DNA of 64,000 nt from Rhizobium sp. Root483D2 (GTDB lineage: Bacteria; Pseudomonadota; Alphaproteobacteria; Rhizobiales; Rhizobiaceae). Position numbers and translations under genes: made by a program. Of the stretch, positions 37,252 to 45,921 are shown piece after piece (within the stretch, counting starts at the first letter, position 1; each line of letters starts with the position of its first letter). Below the pieces are notes generated by a model. The model was not told the origin of the DNA and did not search any database. It saw nothing but the letters and a program-made list of their open reading frames with translations. The stretch covers positions 126,516 to 190,515 of the forward strand of contig NZ_LMFB01000005.1 in the NCBI RefSeq assembly GCF_001426685.1, read 5' to 3'.

Positions 37252-39593
37252 GAATTGACCGCGCGGCCCCGCTCCAGGCTGGCACGCAGCCGGATGGCTG
37301 CGGCAACCATGTTGACCAGCGCCGGCTTGACCTCTTCCCATTTGCGCGTCTTCAGGCCGCAATCCGGATTGACCCAGATCTGTCCCGCAACCAGCCCCTC
37401 GCTCGCCTTGTCCAGAAGCTCGACCATTTCCTTGACAGCGGGTACCCGCGGCGAGTGGATATCGTAGACGCCCGGCCCGATTTCGTTCGGGTAGCCACGG
37501 CCGGTGAAGGCCGACAGAAGTTCCATCTTCGACCGCGACGTCTCGATGGAAATCACGTCGGCATCCATGGCGGCGATCGCCGGCATGATGTCGTTGAACT
37601 CCGAGTAGCACATATGCGTATGGATCTGCGTCTCGTCGGAAACGCCGGTCGAGCAAAGGTGGAAGCTTTCGACCGCCCAGTCGAGATAGGCTTTCCAGTC
37701 CACTCGCCGCAGCGGCAGGCCTTCGCGCAAGGCCGCCTCGTCGATCTGGATCATCGCCGCGCCCGCCTCGGCGAGATCATGGACCTCGTCGCGAATGGCC
37801 AGCGCAATCTGCTTGCAGACGGTGCTGCGCGGAAGATCGTCGCGGACGAACGACCAGTTGAGGATCGTCACCGGTCCGGTCAGCATGCCCTTGACGGTCT
37901 TTGCCGTCAGCGACTGCGCATATTTCCACCAGGCAACGGTCATCGGGTTCGGACGCGAGACATCGCCATAGATGATCGGCGGGCGGACATAGCGCGAGCC
38001 GTAGCTCTGCACCCAGGCATGCTGAGTGAAGGCAAAGCCGGAAAGCTGTTCGCCGAAATACTGCACCATGTCATTGCGCTCGAATTCGCCATGCACCAGA
38101 ACGTCGAGGCCGATCTCCTCCTGCCAGCGGATCGCCTGCGCGGTCTCGTGCTCAAGAAACGCCTGGTAATCGACATAGGAAAGCTCGCCCTTTGCATGTT
38201 TCGAGCGGGCCTTGCGCACCTCCGCCGTCTGCGGGAACGAACCGATCGTCGTCGTCGGAAACAGCGGCAAGCGCAATCGCTGCTGCTGCAACCTCTGACG
38301 TTTTGCAAATGGCGACGTGCGCTTCAGCATCGTGGCATCGACCTGCTTCAACCGGCCTGCGACCAGGGGATCATGCACTTTCACCGATGTCAGGCGCGCA
38401 CTGGCCGCTGCGATCGATGTGGCAAAGACCGTCTCCGCCTGCGCGCTACCGGCATCGAATGCCTTTGCCAGCAAGGCCAGTTCATCGAGCTTCTGGTTGG
38501 CGAAGGCAAGCCAGGACGTGAGTTCCGGATCGAGAGCCGTTTCAAGTGTCAGATCGACCGGCACATGCAAAAGCGACGAGGACGGTGCCAATTGCACCTT
38601 GCCATGCCCATGCGCTTCGATCAGCGGCTGGATGCGCTTGAACAGCCCGGCAAGATCGGTACGCCAGACATTGCGTCCGTCGATGACCCCCAGCGACAGG
38701 ACGAGATCCGCCGGCGCCTTGTCGATCAGCACGGCGGCCTGCTGCGGCGCCCGCACCAGATCGACATGCAGGCCCGCGACCTTGAGTTTGAGCGCCGTCT
38801 CCAGATTGTCACCGATTGCGCCGAAATAGGTTGCGAGCATGATCTTCAAACCGGGCGCATCGGTGCGGAGCGTCTCGTAAGCATGAGCGAACGCGGCACG
38901 TTCCGCCTCCGAGAGATCAAGAACCAGGCAAGGCTCGTCGATCTGCACCCAATCTGCACCCGCTTGCAAAAGCTCTGCCAGGACCTGTCCATAGACCGGC
39001 AGCAATTTGTCGAGCAGGCTGAGCGGCGAAACGCCATCCTGCGCCGCCTTGCCGAGTTTGAGGAATGTCAGCGGCCCGAGAAGAACCGGGCGGGTGTGCA
39101 CACCTAATGCCTTTGCCTCGCGAAACGCGTCGAGCGGCCGGTTGGCCGTCAGCTCGAACGTTTGACCGGCTGAGAATTCCGGCACCATGTAGTGATAGTT
39201 GGTGTCGAACCATTTGGTCATCTCAAGGGCTGGTACGCCCTGCCCGTGCTCAGCATGACCGCAGCCTGCGTGGCCGCCGCCTTGGCTGCCGCGCGCCATC
39301 GCAAAATAGGTTTCGAGATCGACCGGACCACCTTTCCAGCCATAGGCGGCAGGGATGGCGCCGACCATGACGGCGGTGTCGAGAACATGGTCATACAGCG
39401 AGAAATCATTGGAGGGGATGGTGGCGATCCCCTTGTCTTTCTGGAGTGCCCAGTTTTTGGCACGCAGATTCCTTGCGGTCGCAAGCAGGCCGTCTGCGGA
39501 CGACTTGCCGGCCCAATAGCTCTCCAGCGCAAACTTCAGTTCGCGCCTGGCCCCGATCCTGGGAAATCCCAGATTTGCTGTGGTGATGGTCAT
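37248..39593 (-). CDS. metE: Cobalamin-independent methionine synthase
   Basis: This protein of 781 residues is normal for MetE. It begins MTITTANLGFPRIGARRELK. Both barrels are present: N-terminal M-T-K-W-F-D-T-N-Y-H-Y near 125-136, and C-terminal zinc and methyl-transfer motifs including Q-I-D-E-A-A-L-R-E-G, H-T-H-M-C-Y-S-E-F-N (His and Cys ligands), E-T-S-R-S and N-P-D-C-G-L-K-T-R near the end. It makes methionine from homocysteine and 5-methyltetrahydrofolate polyglutamate. Residues 104-118 form a glycine, histidine and cysteine-rich insert. The frame is open farther upstream, but that region is the riboswitch leader. The start at 39593 has AAGGAAA just ahead. Confidence 0.95.
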   Translation of the reverse strand: MTITTANLGFPRIGARRELKFALESYWAGKSSADGLLATARNLRAKNWALQKDKGIATIPSNDFSLYDHVLDTAVMVGAIPAAYGWKGGPVDLETYFAMARGSQGGGHAGCGHAEHGQGVPALEMTKWFDTNYHYMVPEFSAGQTFELTANRPLDAFREAKALGVHTRPVLLGPLTFLKLGKAAQDGVSPLSLLDKLLPVYGQVLAELLQAGADWVQIDEPCLVLDLSEAERAAFAHAYETLRTDAPGLKIMLATYFGAIGDNLETALKLKVAGLHVDLVRAPQQAAVLIDKAPADLVLSLGVIDGRNVWRTDLAGLFKRIQPLIEAHGHGKVQLAPSSSLLHVPVDLTLETALDPELTSWLAFANQKLDELALLAKAFDAGSAQAETVFATSIAAASARLTSVKVHDPLVAGRLKQVDATMLKRTSPFAKRQRLQQQRLRLPLFPTTTIGSFPQTAEVRKARSKHAKGELSYVDYQAFLEHETAQAIRWQEEIGLDVLVHGEFERNDMVQYFGEQLSGFAFTQHAWVQSYGSRYVRPPIIYGDVSRPNPMTVAWWKYAQSLTAKTVKGMLTGPVTILNWSFVRDDLPRSTVCKQIALAIRDEVHDLAEAGAAMIQIDEAALREGLPLRRVDWKAYLDWAVESFHLCSTGVSDETQIHTHMCYSEFNDIMPAIAAMDADVISIETSRSKMELLSAFTGRGYPNEIGPGVYDIHSPRVPAVKEMVELLDKASEGLVAGQIWVNPDCGLKTRKWEEVKPALVNMVAAAIRLRASLERGRAVNS

Positions 39594-39711
39594 TTTCCTT
39601 ACCCCGATTGTTAAGGGCAAGGGACAAAGTGGACGCATTGCGTATCGAACGATGAACACAGGTCCCCGTTGCGCAAAGCGGCACACCGGGACACCCCGCC
39701 CGTGGACGTTA

Positions 39712-39895
39712 TCTATCGCGGCAGGTCTCCTGGCTTGCGGGTCATCGTCGCTGTCCGGTCTTCCCAGGGCATTTGCGTCCCAGTGACATTCGGTAGACAG
39801 AAACTCGCCGCTTACAGTTGCGGGGGCAGCTCCGGCATGGACACCTTGCGGCATCGCACCGGATTCCCTCTTAGCTCCGGATGCGAACTCCGGAG
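39712..39895 (-). ncRNA. Cobalamin riboswitch of metE
   Basis: On the minus strand: AAGAGGGAATCCGGTGCGAT near 39872-39853, GCCCCCGCAACTGTAAGCGG near 39828-39809, CTGGGAAGACCGGACAGCG near 39769-39750 and the B12 box AGCCAGGAGACCTGCC near 39735-39720. It should turn metE off when cobalamin allows a MetH enzyme to work. Confidence 0.93.
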
Positions 39896-39994
39896 AACCA
39901 CGATGTATCCAACATGCGGCAAACGGCACACTCAGTCAAGAGACATAAAGGAATGCTTATGTCTTTAAGCAATGACGGGTTCTAGTTGCCCGCT

Positions 39995-40034
39995 CAAAAC
40001 GCAAAAGGCCCGGAGACATCTCCAGGCCTTTGCC
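39995..40034 (-). terminator. Rho-independent terminator of the exporter gene
   Basis: On the minus strand AAAGGCC-T-GGAGA and TCTCC-G-GGCCTTTT form a stem with a 2-base loop, followed by a T-rich run (TTTTGCGTTTT). It lies just after the exporter stop at 40059. Confidence 0.75.
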
Positions 40035-40058
40035 ACTCAGCCTGTGACAGTCAGGCAC

Positions 40059-41258
40059 TTATTCGGCAGCGGCAATCGCCCGGCGGCGGCCGATGGTTGC
40101 CTGCGTCAGCAGCAGCGCTCCGACGGCACAAAGCGCAATGCCCAGGGCCATCGGCACGGCCGTGCCGTCGAAGAATACCGAAACGATCACCATGGCGACG
40201 GCGGCCGTGACGAAATGCAACGTTCCCATCAGCGACGATGCCGTGCCGGCGATCTCGCCATGCTCTTCCAGCGCCAGAACCGCGCTGGTCGGGATGACCA
40301 GGCCGAGAAAGCCGTAGCCGACGAACAGGAATGCAGCCATGACCGGAAGCTGGTTGAACCCGAGGCTCATGACGATGGCCATGGCCGCCATGGTCAGCGC
40401 AAAGGCCGTCACCGCGATCCGCATCACCCGCACGAGCCCGAAGCGCTCGCCAAACCAGCCGGTTGCCTGCGATACCGCAAAGAACGACACGGCATTGATC
40501 GAAAAGGCAAAGCTGTATTGCGTCGGCGTTAGCCCGTAATAATCGATCAGCACGAAGGGCGAATTGGCGAGATAGACGAGGAAGCTGGAAATGCCGAGGC
40601 CACCGATGAAGGTCAGCGTCAGAAAATTCTTGTCCCTAAGCAACACACCGTAAGCGGACATGGCGCTACGCAGGCCGCTTTCGGCACGGTGTTCCCTCGG
40701 TCGGGTTTCCCGCAACTGTGTCGCGAGCAGAACAAGGCCGATCAAGGCGGCAATCGTCACGGCCCAGAACACGCCGCGCCAGCCATAGAACTCGATGACG
40801 GCGCTGCCGGTCAGCGGCGCAAGGATCGGCGAGATGCTGAATACCAGCATCAACAGCGACATCAGCCGGGCAGCCTGTACGCCGGTGTGCATGTCACGGA
40901 CGATGGCGCGCGGAATGACCATGCCGGCCGCGCCGCCGATCCCTTGCAGGAAGCGGAAGGCGATCAGCGTTTCGATATCGCTTGCCAGCGCGCAGCCGAT
41001 GCTGGCGAGCGCGAAAATGCCGATGCCGATATAGAGCGGCGCCTTGCGGCCCCACATGTCCGACAGCGGACCATAGATCAGCTGCGCCAGCGCAAAGGAG
41101 ATGAAGAATGCAAGCAGGCTGAGCTGCACCACCTGATTTTCAGCGCCAAGGTCCTGCCCGATCGAGGGCAATGCCGGCAGATACATGTCGATGGCGAAGG
41201 GGCCGATGGCGGACAGGAGGCCGAGGATGAGGGCAGTCCGGAAGAAGGAGGACGTCAT
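40059..41258 (-). CDS. Bcr/CflA-family MFS drug exporter
   Basis: This major facilitator protein of about 399 residues has 12 hydrophobic segments. The start MTSSFFRTALILGLLSAIGP and then F-A-I-D-M-Y-L-P-A-L-P match the Bcr/CflA drug:H+ antiporter subfamily. Motif A between helices 2 and 3 reads G-P-L-S-D-M-W-G-R-K, and the motif C region after helix 4 gives G-G-A-A-G-M-V-I-P-R-A. The ATG at 41258 was chosen over one at 41321, which adds a non-hydrophobic leader. It is divergent from a TetR regulator, with two palindromes in the gap. The pair therefore looks like an inducible efflux system. Substrates are unknown. Confidence 0.86.
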   Translation of the reverse strand: MTSSFFRTALILGLLSAIGPFAIDMYLPALPSIGQDLGAENQVVQLSLLAFFISFALAQLIYGPLSDMWGRKAPLYIGIGIFALASIGCALASDIETLIAFRFLQGIGGAAGMVIPRAIVRDMHTGVQAARLMSLLMLVFSISPILAPLTGSAVIEFYGWRGVFWAVTIAALIGLVLLATQLRETRPREHRAESGLRSAMSAYGVLLRDKNFLTLTFIGGLGISSFLVYLANSPFVLIDYYGLTPTQYSFAFSINAVSFFAVSQATGWFGERFGLVRVMRIAVTAFALTMAAMAIVMSLGFNQLPVMAAFLFVGYGFLGLVIPTSAVLALEEHGEIAGTASSLMGTLHFVTAAVAMVIVSVFFDGTAVPMALGIALCAVGALLLTQATIGRRRAIAAAE

Positions 41259-41389
41259 GGGATCATCTTTCAGAAAACGGCAGCACAAACCCGGATCAGT
41301 CTTGCGCTGCGTTGCTCTCACGAGGGTTCAATGGATCGTTGCCAGCGTTTCGCGCGGCGCTTGGGAGGACGTCTGCGCCTTGGCAGCTC

Positions 41390-41437
41390 GTGTCAATATA
41401 ATTGGACACAGCTGTAAAATTAGACACCATTGTCTAA
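41390..41437. promoter_or_regulatory. TetR operator palindromes between exporter and regulator
   Basis: TTAGACA-CCAT-TGTCTAA (41420-41437) is a perfect inverted repeat. GTGTCAATATAATTGGACAC (41390-41409) is an imperfect second one with related GTGTC/GACAC halves. They lie 27 bases ahead of the TetR start and about 130 bases from the exporter start, as expected for autoregulation and exporter repression. Confidence 0.65.
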
Positions 41438-41464
41438 AACGTCAAGAGGCATTATCTTAAACCC

Positions 41465-42166
41465 ATGAAAGCCAATCGCGACACTGTTTCGAAGATGTCC
41501 GTGCATAGCCAGCGCGGCCAATGCGCCAAGCGCAAGTCCATTCTGGACGCCGCTGCAGAAGTGTTTTGCCGCCAGGGCTTTACCGGCGCCAGCATCGACG
41601 AGATCGCCGCCGAAGCCTGCGTCTCGCGCCAGACCGTCTACAATCACTACCGGGAAAAGGAAAACCTGTTCACCGCCGTAGTCGAGGACGTCATGGACCG
41701 GGCAAACGCCATGCTGTTCACGACCCTTTCGACCTTTCCCGAAAAGACGGACAATCTGAAGGACGATCTTGCGGCCTTTGCCGTACGCCTCAGCCGCAGC
41801 TGTATCTGCAACCAGGATGGAAAATTCCTGCGCAAGCTGGTTCAGTCGGAGGGCGAGCGCTATCCGCATCTATTCGAAAGCTGGCGCCAGCACGGCCCCG
41901 GCAAGATCGGCACGGCACTCGCCGCGCTCTTTGCCCGCCTCGCCCATAAAGGCCTCTTGCAGATCGACGACTTCGACGTCGCCGCCCGCCAGTTTCTGGC
42001 GCTTGTGAATGCCGACCTGCAGATGAGAACCCTGTTCGGCGCGACGCCGAGCGAAGCCGAACTGGAAAGTGCAGCCCGCAACGCGGTATGCACCTTCATG
42101 CGGGCCTATGGCGCCCCAGACATTAGCAAGCTCGAACCTGCCGCAATCAACGCCGCATCCCGCTGA
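41465..42166 (+). CDS. TetR-family transcriptional regulator
   Basis: This 233-residue regulator has the TetR DNA-binding domain at about 22-70: I-L-D-A-A-A-E-V-F, G-F-T-G-A-S-I-D-E-I-A, then the recognition helix C-V-S-R-Q-T-V-Y-N-H-Y-R-E-K-E-N-L-F. The C-terminal part has a fold typical of AcrR-like members, ending near G-A-P-D-I-S. An ATG at residue 11 is an alternative start. It is transcribed away from the Bcr/CflA exporter, and the palindromes between them are its likely operators. It probably represses the exporter until a drug or metabolite binds. Confidence 0.87.
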   Translation: MKANRDTVSKMSVHSQRGQCAKRKSILDAAAEVFCRQGFTGASIDEIAAEACVSRQTVYNHYREKENLFTAVVEDVMDRANAMLFTTLSTFPEKTDNLKDDLAAFAVRLSRSCICNQDGKFLRKLVQSEGERYPHLFESWRQHGPGKIGTALAALFARLAHKGLLQIDDFDVAARQFLALVNADLQMRTLFGATPSEAELESAARNAVCTFMRAYGAPDISKLEPAAINAASR

Positions 42167-42212
42167 CGCGGAGGTGCTTGTAGCCCCTGCTATTACAGGC
42201 CATCGGGCGCAG

Positions 42213-43439
42213 TTATTGTAGCTCTTCCCGAAACGCCACCGTTTCCGCCGGCGGCAGCGACATACGGCTATCGGGGGCATCGGCGCCAAACAGCGCATTG
42301 TGGAGATGGCTGAGCCCGATCGCCGCAGCCCCGATGATTGCCGCACGCGGACCGAGCTGGCTTGCCTCGATATCGACGGGATAGGGAAAGCAGGCCGGCA
42401 GGAATTTGCGAATGCGCTCGATCAATTCCGGGCGCAAGCCGATCGACCCTCCCATGATGACCTTTTCCGGATTGGCAATCGCCGCAATGGCGCTGATGCC
42501 GCGCGCCAGATATCTCGCCGTCTCATCCAGCGTCGCCGCAGCATGGGTATCACCACGCGCTGCCCGCTCAAAGATTTCGCGAACATCCGCCGTCTCACCG
42601 GATGCCGCCGCATAATGCTCCATGATACCGATCGAGGCGGCGACCCGTTCGAAGGCGCCCGTTCGCAGCGATTCCGGATCGAAGGGATCCGCGCCAAACG
42701 GCAGGAACCCCAGTTCGCCGGCGGCATTCATCGCCCCGCGTACCAGCTGTCCGCCGACCATCAGCCCGCCGCCGATCCCCGTACCGACGGCGATAAAGGC
42801 GAGATTGTCGATGCCCTGCCCTTGCCCCAGCCAGTTTTCCCCGAGCACCGCCAGATTGACGTCGTTTTCCAGGATGACGTCAATCCCCAGCGCCTTCTCG
42901 AAAGCCGCTGCCACGTTCATCGTGTCGAAATCGGCAATGTTCGGCGCCAGCAGGATGCGGCCGGTCCTGGCGTCCGGTGCGCCCGGCGCGCCGATCACGG
43001 CCATGCGGATGCGTTCGCGCGGGATGTTCAGATGGCTTGCCGCCTTGCCGCAGAGATCAGCGATCTGATCGACGACAAACTGGCCGCCGCGCCGGTCGGT
43101 CGCCACGACCTCCTCGGCGAACACCTGACAGGCGAGATCGGCAATGGCGAGCCGGATCTTGGTGCCGCCAAGATCAACCGCCGCAATATAGGCCGCATCC
43201 GGCACCAGTTCATAGGTCACGGCCGTGCGTCCGACATGGCCGCTGGTGCGCCCCGTCTCGCGCACCCAGTCGTCCAGCTCCAGCTGCCGCACGATCTCCG
43301 AAATCGTCTGCTTGGAAAGCCCCGTCTGCTTGGCAATCGACGCACGCGAGATCGGCCCGTTCTGGATGATGGCCTCCATCACGGCCCTTTGGGAAAACTT
43401 CCGGGAGATACGCAAAGTTTCGCTCACGGCCACCTCCAT
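42213..43439 (-). CDS. ROK-family transcriptional regulator (NagC/XylR-like)
   Basis: This 408-residue protein starts at the ATG at 43439. A winged helix-turn-helix is at about 15-70 (R-A-S-I-A-K-Q-T-G-L-S-K-Q-T-I-S-E-I-V). A ROK sugar-kinase fold follows: D-L-G-G-T-K-I-R-L-A near 90 for ATP phosphate, and V-G-T-G-I-G-G-G-L near 230. In most ROK proteins the next segment holds a zinc site, CxCGxxGCxE. Here the stretch G-E-L-G-F-L-P-F-G-A-D-P-F-D-P-E-S has no cysteines, so the zinc centre is missing. It is likely a sugar-responsive repressor, but no sugar genes adjoin it, so the target is not evident. Convergent with the TetR gene. Confidence 0.83.
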   Translation of the reverse strand: MEVAVSETLRISRKFSQRAVMEAIIQNGPISRASIAKQTGLSKQTISEIVRQLELDDWVRETGRTSGHVGRTAVTYELVPDAAYIAAVDLGGTKIRLAIADLACQVFAEEVVATDRRGGQFVVDQIADLCGKAASHLNIPRERIRMAVIGAPGAPDARTGRILLAPNIADFDTMNVAAAFEKALGIDVILENDVNLAVLGENWLGQGQGIDNLAFIAVGTGIGGGLMVGGQLVRGAMNAAGELGFLPFGADPFDPESLRTGAFERVAASIGIMEHYAAASGETADVREIFERAARGDTHAAATLDETARYLARGISAIAAIANPEKVIMGGSIGLRPELIERIRKFLPACFPYPVDIEASQLGPRAAIIGAAAIGLSHLHNALFGADAPDSRMSLPPAETVAFREELQ

Positions 43440-43604
43440 TAATTCGTTCGGTGACCGAACTATTGAGGTGAGCGGACTGTGAGTCAACTGGAAAAGGAGG
43501 GCAATACCGAATCTGTAAGCTCCAGCATCGGCAGGCATCTATCAGAGATAGTTGATTGACCGCTGATTTTTAGCCACCAATGAAATGCTTCAGCCCCTTG
43601 CATA

Positions 43605-43640
43605 ACCTATTTCCATAGGTAGAATTACACCATATAGGTA
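43605..43640. promoter_or_regulatory. Operator repeats of the vapBC-type module
   Basis: ACCTAT-TTCC-ATAGGT (43605-43620) is a perfect inverted repeat. A further ATAGGTA half-site lies at 43634-43640, just ahead of the ribosome site of the antitoxin gene. This arrangement suits cooperative autorepression by an antitoxin-toxin complex. Confidence 0.55.
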
Positions 43641-43655
43641 CCAAGGAACAAAGTG

Positions 43656-43910
43656 ATGGCTCTCAGCATAAAAGATCCGGAGACAGAACGTCTTGCCCGG
43701 GTATTAGCGGATAAAACCGGTGAAACGATTACGTTGGCAACACGGCGTGCGCTTGAAGAGCGCCTCCGTGGCGTGGGAAGCCGGGCCGGAAAAGATATGC
43801 TTTTGGAAGAACTGGCAGCAAGCCGCCGGCGCCTGGCCGCGCTTCCGGTGCTGAATAATCGTTCGGCAGAAGACATTCTCGGCTATGATGAAAACGGGCT
43901 ACCAAGCTGA
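43656..43910 (+). CDS. vapB: VapB-type antitoxin
   Basis: This 84-residue protein ([20 protein letters not shown], then [19 protein letters not shown]) belongs to the Rv0623/PSK-type VapB antitoxins, with an N-terminal ribbon-helix-helix-like DNA-binding part and a C-terminal tail ([16 protein letters not shown]) that would wrap the toxin. The ATG at 43656 was preferred to the GTG just before it; AAGGA lies 8 bases upstream. The stop overlaps the toxin start in TGATG, so the pair is co-translated, antitoxin first. Operator repeats precede it. Confidence 0.85.
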   Translation: MALSIKDPETERLARVLADKTGETITLATRRALEERLRGVGSRAGKDMLLEELAASRRRLAALPVLNNRSAEDILGYDENGLPS

Positions 43911-44296
43911 TGGTGATTGACACGTCTGCTATTGTTGCGATTGCGCTGAGTGAGCCAGATGCCGAGACACTTGAGCGAAAGATCATAGATGCGCCACTGC
44001 GCCTTATGTCTGCGGCATCCCTCCTCGAATTGACGATGGTGATTGAAACCCGCCTGGGAGAGGCCGGCGTCGCAGAGATTGATCTATGGCTCCACAAGGC
44101 AGGCGTCGAGTTTACCCCGGTCGATGTCGAGCAGGCCTATGTGGCGCGGCAAGCCTGGCGGAAATTCGGCAAGGGCCGACATCCCGCCAGTTTGAATTAT
44201 GGCGATTGCTTCTCCTATGCGTTGGCCGCCACGCGCAATGAACCGCTTCTCTTCAAGGGCGAAGACTTTTCCCGCACAGATATCATGGTGGCTTGA
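43910..44296 (+). CDS. vapC: VapC-type PIN-domain ribonuclease toxin
   Basis: This 128-residue PIN-domain protein has the acidic active-site residues expected of VapC: D4 in M-V-I-D-T-S-A, Glu in A-S-L-L-E-L-T near 40, and Asp in N-Y-G-D-C-F-S-Y-A near 98. F-K-G-E-D-F follows near the end. VapC toxins cut tRNA or rRNA when freed from VapB. It overlaps the antitoxin stop by one base. All catalytic residues are kept and the frame is intact, so the module should be functional. Confidence 0.88.
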   Translation: MVIDTSAIVAIALSEPDAETLERKIIDAPLRLMSAASLLELTMVIETRLGEAGVAEIDLWLHKAGVEFTPVDVEQAYVARQAWRKFGKGRHPASLNYGDCFSYALAATRNEPLLFKGEDFSRTDIMVA

Positions 44297-44308
44297 GCGT
44301 AAACCCCA

Positions 44309-45229
44309 TCAAGAATGCTTGGGATGCGTGATGTCGTCATGCGGCTTCAAAAAATACCGGCGGGCAATGTCCCAGTAGCTGTTATAGACGAGCCCACCAT
44401 TGGTGCCGATCAGGGACTCGCGGTGACGGCGATAGACCGACGGCAGCTGGTACCAGGAAATGCCGGGTTTGAGGTGATGCAGCACATGCAGGTTGTTGTA
44501 GAGAAACAGCAGCCCGAACAAATGGCTGTTCTCGACGATCGCCGTGCGCTCCTCGTGCCGTTCGGCGTAACGGTGCTCGGCATAGGACCGCAACCGTGTC
44601 AGTGCCGCCCCGAGATAGACGAAGCCAAAGAAATAGAGCCAGAACGGCATGCCGCAGATCACCGTGACCCAGAACAGCACGGCAGCGGCACCCACCATGT
44701 GTACCGCCCAGATGCGCGCCCGGCCGGGTTCGCCGGCTATCAGCAATCGCACCTCCTGCGCCAGAAAGCTCGCCAGCATGACCGCAGGCCCGATCGTCAG
44801 CCGCCCGAACAGCGTCGTGTTCCAGCGTGCCAGGAGCTTGCCGGCTGTTCCCAGCCGCTCCCAGGTCGCGCGGGTAAAATAGGAGGATTCCGGGTCCTCG
44901 ATCGGGTCGGTCAGATGCTCGTCGCGGTGATGCTCCAGATGGCTTTCGCGGTAGATCGGATAGGGCAGCCAGAGTGACAGGGGGATCGAGCCGATCGCAT
45001 CGTTGATGTGCTGATTGCCGGTCGGATGCCCGTGGATAACCTCATGCTGCAGCGATCCCTGCCAGGCGGTCAGCCAGCCTCCTATAAGCGCCACGGCGAT
45101 GACCGGCAGCGATTGCCACCAGAATGTCAGCGCCAGAAAGCCGCCATAGATTGCAACTGCCAAAAAAACCGTCGGCCATTCCAGACGGCGGGCCGGGATT
45201 TTGATGATGTAGGACGGCGTGTTGGGCAT
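44309..45229 (-). CDS. Membrane fatty acid desaturase family protein
   Basis: This 306-residue membrane protein has the three histidine boxes of the fatty-acid desaturase superfamily: H-E-V-I-H-G-H near 63-69, H-L-E-H-H near 98-102 and H-V-L-H-H near 250-254. Four to six hydrophobic segments are visible (for example FLAVAIYGGFLALTFWW and AAVLFWVTVICGMPFWLYFF). These boxes bind two irons that insert a double bond or a hydroxyl group. Substrate may be a fatty acyl lipid or another membrane compound. It is convergent with vapC, with only 12 bases between the stops, and stands alone on its strand. Confidence 0.82.
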   Translation of the reverse strand: MPNTPSYIIKIPARRLEWPTVFLAVAIYGGFLALTFWWQSLPVIAVALIGGWLTAWQGSLQHEVIHGHPTGNQHINDAIGSIPLSLWLPYPIYRESHLEHHRDEHLTDPIEDPESSYFTRATWERLGTAGKLLARWNTTLFGRLTIGPAVMLASFLAQEVRLLIAGEPGRARIWAVHMVGAAAVLFWVTVICGMPFWLYFFGFVYLGAALTRLRSYAEHRYAERHEERTAIVENSHLFGLLFLYNNLHVLHHLKPGISWYQLPSVYRRHRESLIGTNGGLVYNSYWDIARRYFLKPHDDITHPKHS

Positions 45230-45380
45230 GCACTGATATCCCCCGGAAGTAGAAGGAAATTACAGCGCCGCACCAGTTTTAGATAACTATGTTGATTTAT
45301 TTTATAGACTATTGGAGAAAAATCTTTCGCCTTGCGCGCCACCACCGGCAGCTTTCATCCTCCGCCAGCGTGTTTCCCTT

Positions 45381-45407
45381 AGAGCCTCGTACGATCAATG
45401 AGGCTCT
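45381..45407. terminator. Hairpin at the end of the RES toxin gene
   Basis: AGAGCCTC (45381-45388) and GAGGCTCT (45400-45407) form a perfect 8-base stem overlapping the toxin stop. There is no T-run after it, so it may stabilise the mRNA end rather than terminate. Confidence 0.4.
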
Positions 45408-45921
45408 AGACCCACGATGCTCGGGTCTTCGGCAGGCGGCCATCCGGATCGACCACGTCGAGACGCGGCGCACCCTTTCCGTTCCAGCGCCAGAGCGCCA
45501 CGCAGGTCCCGCCCGGCGACATGAAGGATGGATAGACGACGCCGTCAAACCCGTCGGCGATCAGCCGCTGCCGCAGATGGTGGGTCGGCGGCACCTTGCC
45601 CGCGTCGAGAAGCATCCGCCATTCGCAATGATGAATGTCATCCGGCATGGCAAGACCGGACAATATCTGCGGATCCGTGAGATCGGCGAGTGCCGCCTGC
45701 TTGAGATCGAGCTGCGCGATCAGCGCCGGATGCTGGACAAAACCCTGGTTGTATTCGGCCCAGGCGGTCGAGAGTTCGCGGGCCGCGTAGATGGTGGCTG
45801 CACCCACCGGGTTCCAGCGTCCGCCAAAACGGGCCGCCCCCTCGCCTGAAAGCGGCGCGAAGGCCCATTGCGGCACGAAGGCGCGCCACAGCGTCAGCGT
45901 CTGCCGGACCGTGTCAGGCAT
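45406..45921 (-). CDS. RES-domain toxin
   Basis: This 171-residue RES-domain protein carries the family residues. Arg is in L-W-R-A-F near the start and in G-A-A-R-F-G-G-R-W-N-P near 30-37. Y-A-A-R-E-L-S-T-A-W-A-E follows near 46-57, with the Glu, and a Ser-containing Y-P-S-F-M-S-P-G-G-T lies near 130. RES toxins degrade NAD+ in the cell. The upstream antitoxin gene overlaps by 8 bases and is the usual Xre-type partner. Catalytic residues look intact. Confidence 0.85.
   Translation of the reverse strand: MPDTVRQTLTLWRAFVPQWAFAPLSGEGAARFGGRWNPVGAATIYAARELSTAWAEYNQGFVQHPALIAQLDLKQAALADLTDPQILSGLAMPDDIHHCEWRMLLDAGKVPPTHHLRQRLIADGFDGVVYPSFMSPGGTCVALWRWNGKGAPRLDVVDPDGRLPKTRASWV

Noticed and set aside
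37455..39107. A 550-codon plus-strand open frame
   Set aside because: Antisense to metE, with Arg/His-rich non-domain sequence.
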